A DNA stretch of 5,868 bases. Source: Acidimicrobiia bacterium (GTDB lineage: Bacteria; Actinomycetota; Acidimicrobiia; UBA5794; UBA11373). A program made the position numbers and the translations under genes. Position 1 is the stretch's first letter; the number at the start of each line of letters is the position of its first letter. Shown piece after piece: positions 5,181 to 5,868 of this stretch. Below the pieces are notes generated by a model that had not been told where the DNA came from, did no database searches, and was given only the letters and a program-made list of their open reading frames with translations. The stretch spans positions 1-5,868 of the forward strand of contig JALOLI010000102.1 in the NCBI GenBank assembly GCA_025456165.1, in the 5' to 3' direction.

Positions 5181-5702
5181 GTGTACTGGTTGCCCCGCCC
5201 GCCCTACCTGCGCTGGGCGGCGGCGGCGGTCCTCGTCCTCGGCGCCTTTGCCTGGGACCAGCGGGCCCCGGCCGCCGCCCTGCACCCCTTTGCCGCCCGG
5301 CCGGTCCTGGCCGGCGAGGCCCTCGATGCGACGGCCGTCGCCTGGCGGGAGGTGCCCGCCGGCCTGCTGGCCGCACCCGAGCTGGACGGGGCCACGGCCG
5401 CCGTGGACCTCGCCGCCGGAGATCCCCTCGTGGAAGCGGTCCTTCGCCGCGGTGCCGTCGCCCCCGAAGGCTGGTGGGAAGTCCCGGTGGCGGTCGGGGC
5501 GCACGCCGCCGCCGGGGACGAAGTGCTGCTCGTCGTCCTCGATCCCCCGCTCACCGTGCGCGGCCTGGTCGTCAGCGCCCAGCAGGGCGACGCCTACTCG
5601 CTCGGCTACCGGCCCGCGGTAGTCGCCGTGCCCGAGGAGGCGGCGGCAGCGGTCGCCGCGGCCGCTGCCGCCGGGGCGCTGGTGGCGGCGGTGGCGCCGT
5701 AG
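5181..5702 (+). CDS. Membrane-anchored SAF/CpaB-like protein
   Basis: This 173-residue protein starts with a short basic N-terminus and one hydrophobic helix (res. 12-26), followed by an extracytoplasmic part. HPFAARPVLAGEALDATAVAWREVPAGL (35-62), then VDLAAGDPLVEAVL (75-88), follow the SAF-domain pattern found in CpaB/RcpC pilus-assembly proteins (xARxLxAGExLxxxDVxxxxVP, then a GxPLxxxxL strand). VPVAVGAHAAAGDEVLLVVL (101-120) continues as in CpaB-type proteins. The tail (152-170) is almost pure Ala/Val and of low complexity. The start is GTG 5181, next to the proposed promoter; the open frame runs back to 5079 but that would overlap plsY and has no basis. No other pilus gene is present in the window, so the role is unknown; the SAF domain may bind carbohydrate or peptidoglycan. 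The family call is by motif only. Confidence 0.7.
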   Translation: MYWLPRPPYLRWAAAAVLVLGAFAWDQRAPAAALHPFAARPVLAGEALDATAVAWREVPAGLLAAPELDGATAAVDLAAGDPLVEAVLRRGAVAPEGWWEVPVAVGAHAAAGDEVLLVVLDPPLTVRGLVVSAQQGDAYSLGYRPAVVAVPEEAAAAVAAAAAAGALVAAVAP

Positions 5703-5746
5703 AGCACGCCCGGCACAACCGGGCCACCCCGTTATCGTTGCGCCCC
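5703..5746 (+). promoter_or_regulatory. Spacer with a weak -10-like box before uppP
   Basis: TATCGT (5733-5738) fits TANNNT and ends 8 nt before GTG 5747, and no Shine-Dalgarno is seen. The -35 region has no TTG. The stretch CGTTGCGCCCCGTG closely resembles CGTTGCCCCGTG before the SAF gene. A leaderless start or read-through from the upstream gene are both possible. Confidence 0.3.
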
Positions 5747-5868
5747 GTGCTCACCGCCGCCCTCTGGGGCCTCATCCAGGGCCTGACCGAGTTCCTCCCC
5801 GTCTCCTCGAGCGGGCACCTGGTCCTCGTGCCCGCCATCTTCGGCTTCGACGAGCCGAGCCTGGCCGC
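5747..5868 (+). CDS. uppP: Undecaprenyl-diphosphatase UppP (BacA), 5' part
   Basis: Only the first 40 codons are in the window; the gene runs off the right edge. The reading frame starting at GTG 5747 begins with the UppP signature QGLTEFLPVSSSGHLVL (11-27), including the QxxxE motif (Q11, E15) and the SSSGH catalytic loop (20-24). UppP is a polytopic membrane enzyme that removes a phosphate from undecaprenyl pyrophosphate, recycling the lipid carrier for peptidoglycan and other envelope polymers; overexpression gives bacitracin resistance in E. coli. It follows the SAF-domain gene by 44 bp on the same strand. Confidence 0.93.
   Translation, partial: MLTAALWGLIQGLTEFLPVSSSGHLVLVPAIFGFDEPSLA

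Noticed and set aside
5635..5697. GCG/GCC low-complexity tract
   Set aside because: It encodes the Ala/Val-rich C-terminal tail of the SAF-like protein and has no independent repeat unit.

Overview
The window is GC-rich bacterial chromosome with high G/C at third codon positions and several GTG and TTG starts. The order plsY-galU-moeA-moaC-mog and the apparent leaderless starts point to an actinomycete-type genome (Actinomycetota, perhaps Acidimicrobiia). That assignment is inference; no 16S or other definitive marker is present.

Layout, left to right. Positions 1-425 hold no gene I can support, but they contain several hairpins, including a REP-like GC-rich inverted repeat. Positions 426-499 (minus) encode tRNA-Ala(CGC). 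Positions 545-5104 are a minus-strand gene train, transcribed from right to left: plsY (phospholipid acyltransferase), galU (UDP-glucose pyrophosphorylase), moeA, moaC and mog (molybdenum cofactor synthesis), a 96-residue two-helix membrane protein, and a translin/TRAX-family protein. tRNA-Ala follows in the same direction. The first five genes are chained by four 4-base start/stop overlaps (GTGA or ATGA), so they are very probably one operon with coupled translation. The last two genes follow after 44 bp and 8 bp. A 76-bp divergent intergenic region (5105-5180) separates this train from a plus-strand pair: a membrane-anchored SAF/CpaB-like protein (5181-5702) and the start of uppP (5747 to the window edge).

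Functionally, the operon joins membrane lipid synthesis (PlsY), sugar-nucleotide supply (GalU) and the late and middle steps of Moco synthesis (MoaC makes cPMP, Mog adenylylates molybdopterin, MoeA inserts molybdate). galU next to moeA is a recurrent actinobacterial arrangement. UppP recycles the undecaprenyl carrier, so both flanks touch the cell envelope.

The most notable element is the bacterial translin-family gene. By hand alignment to human TRAX, all four catalytic acidic positions of the C3PO nuclease are occupied by glutamate (E88, E91, E123, E127). It ends 45 bp upstream of a tRNA gene on the same strand, and C3PO has a known role in tRNA leader processing. A TRAX-like bacterial RNase, possibly linked to a small membrane partner, is the best candidate here for an undescribed system.
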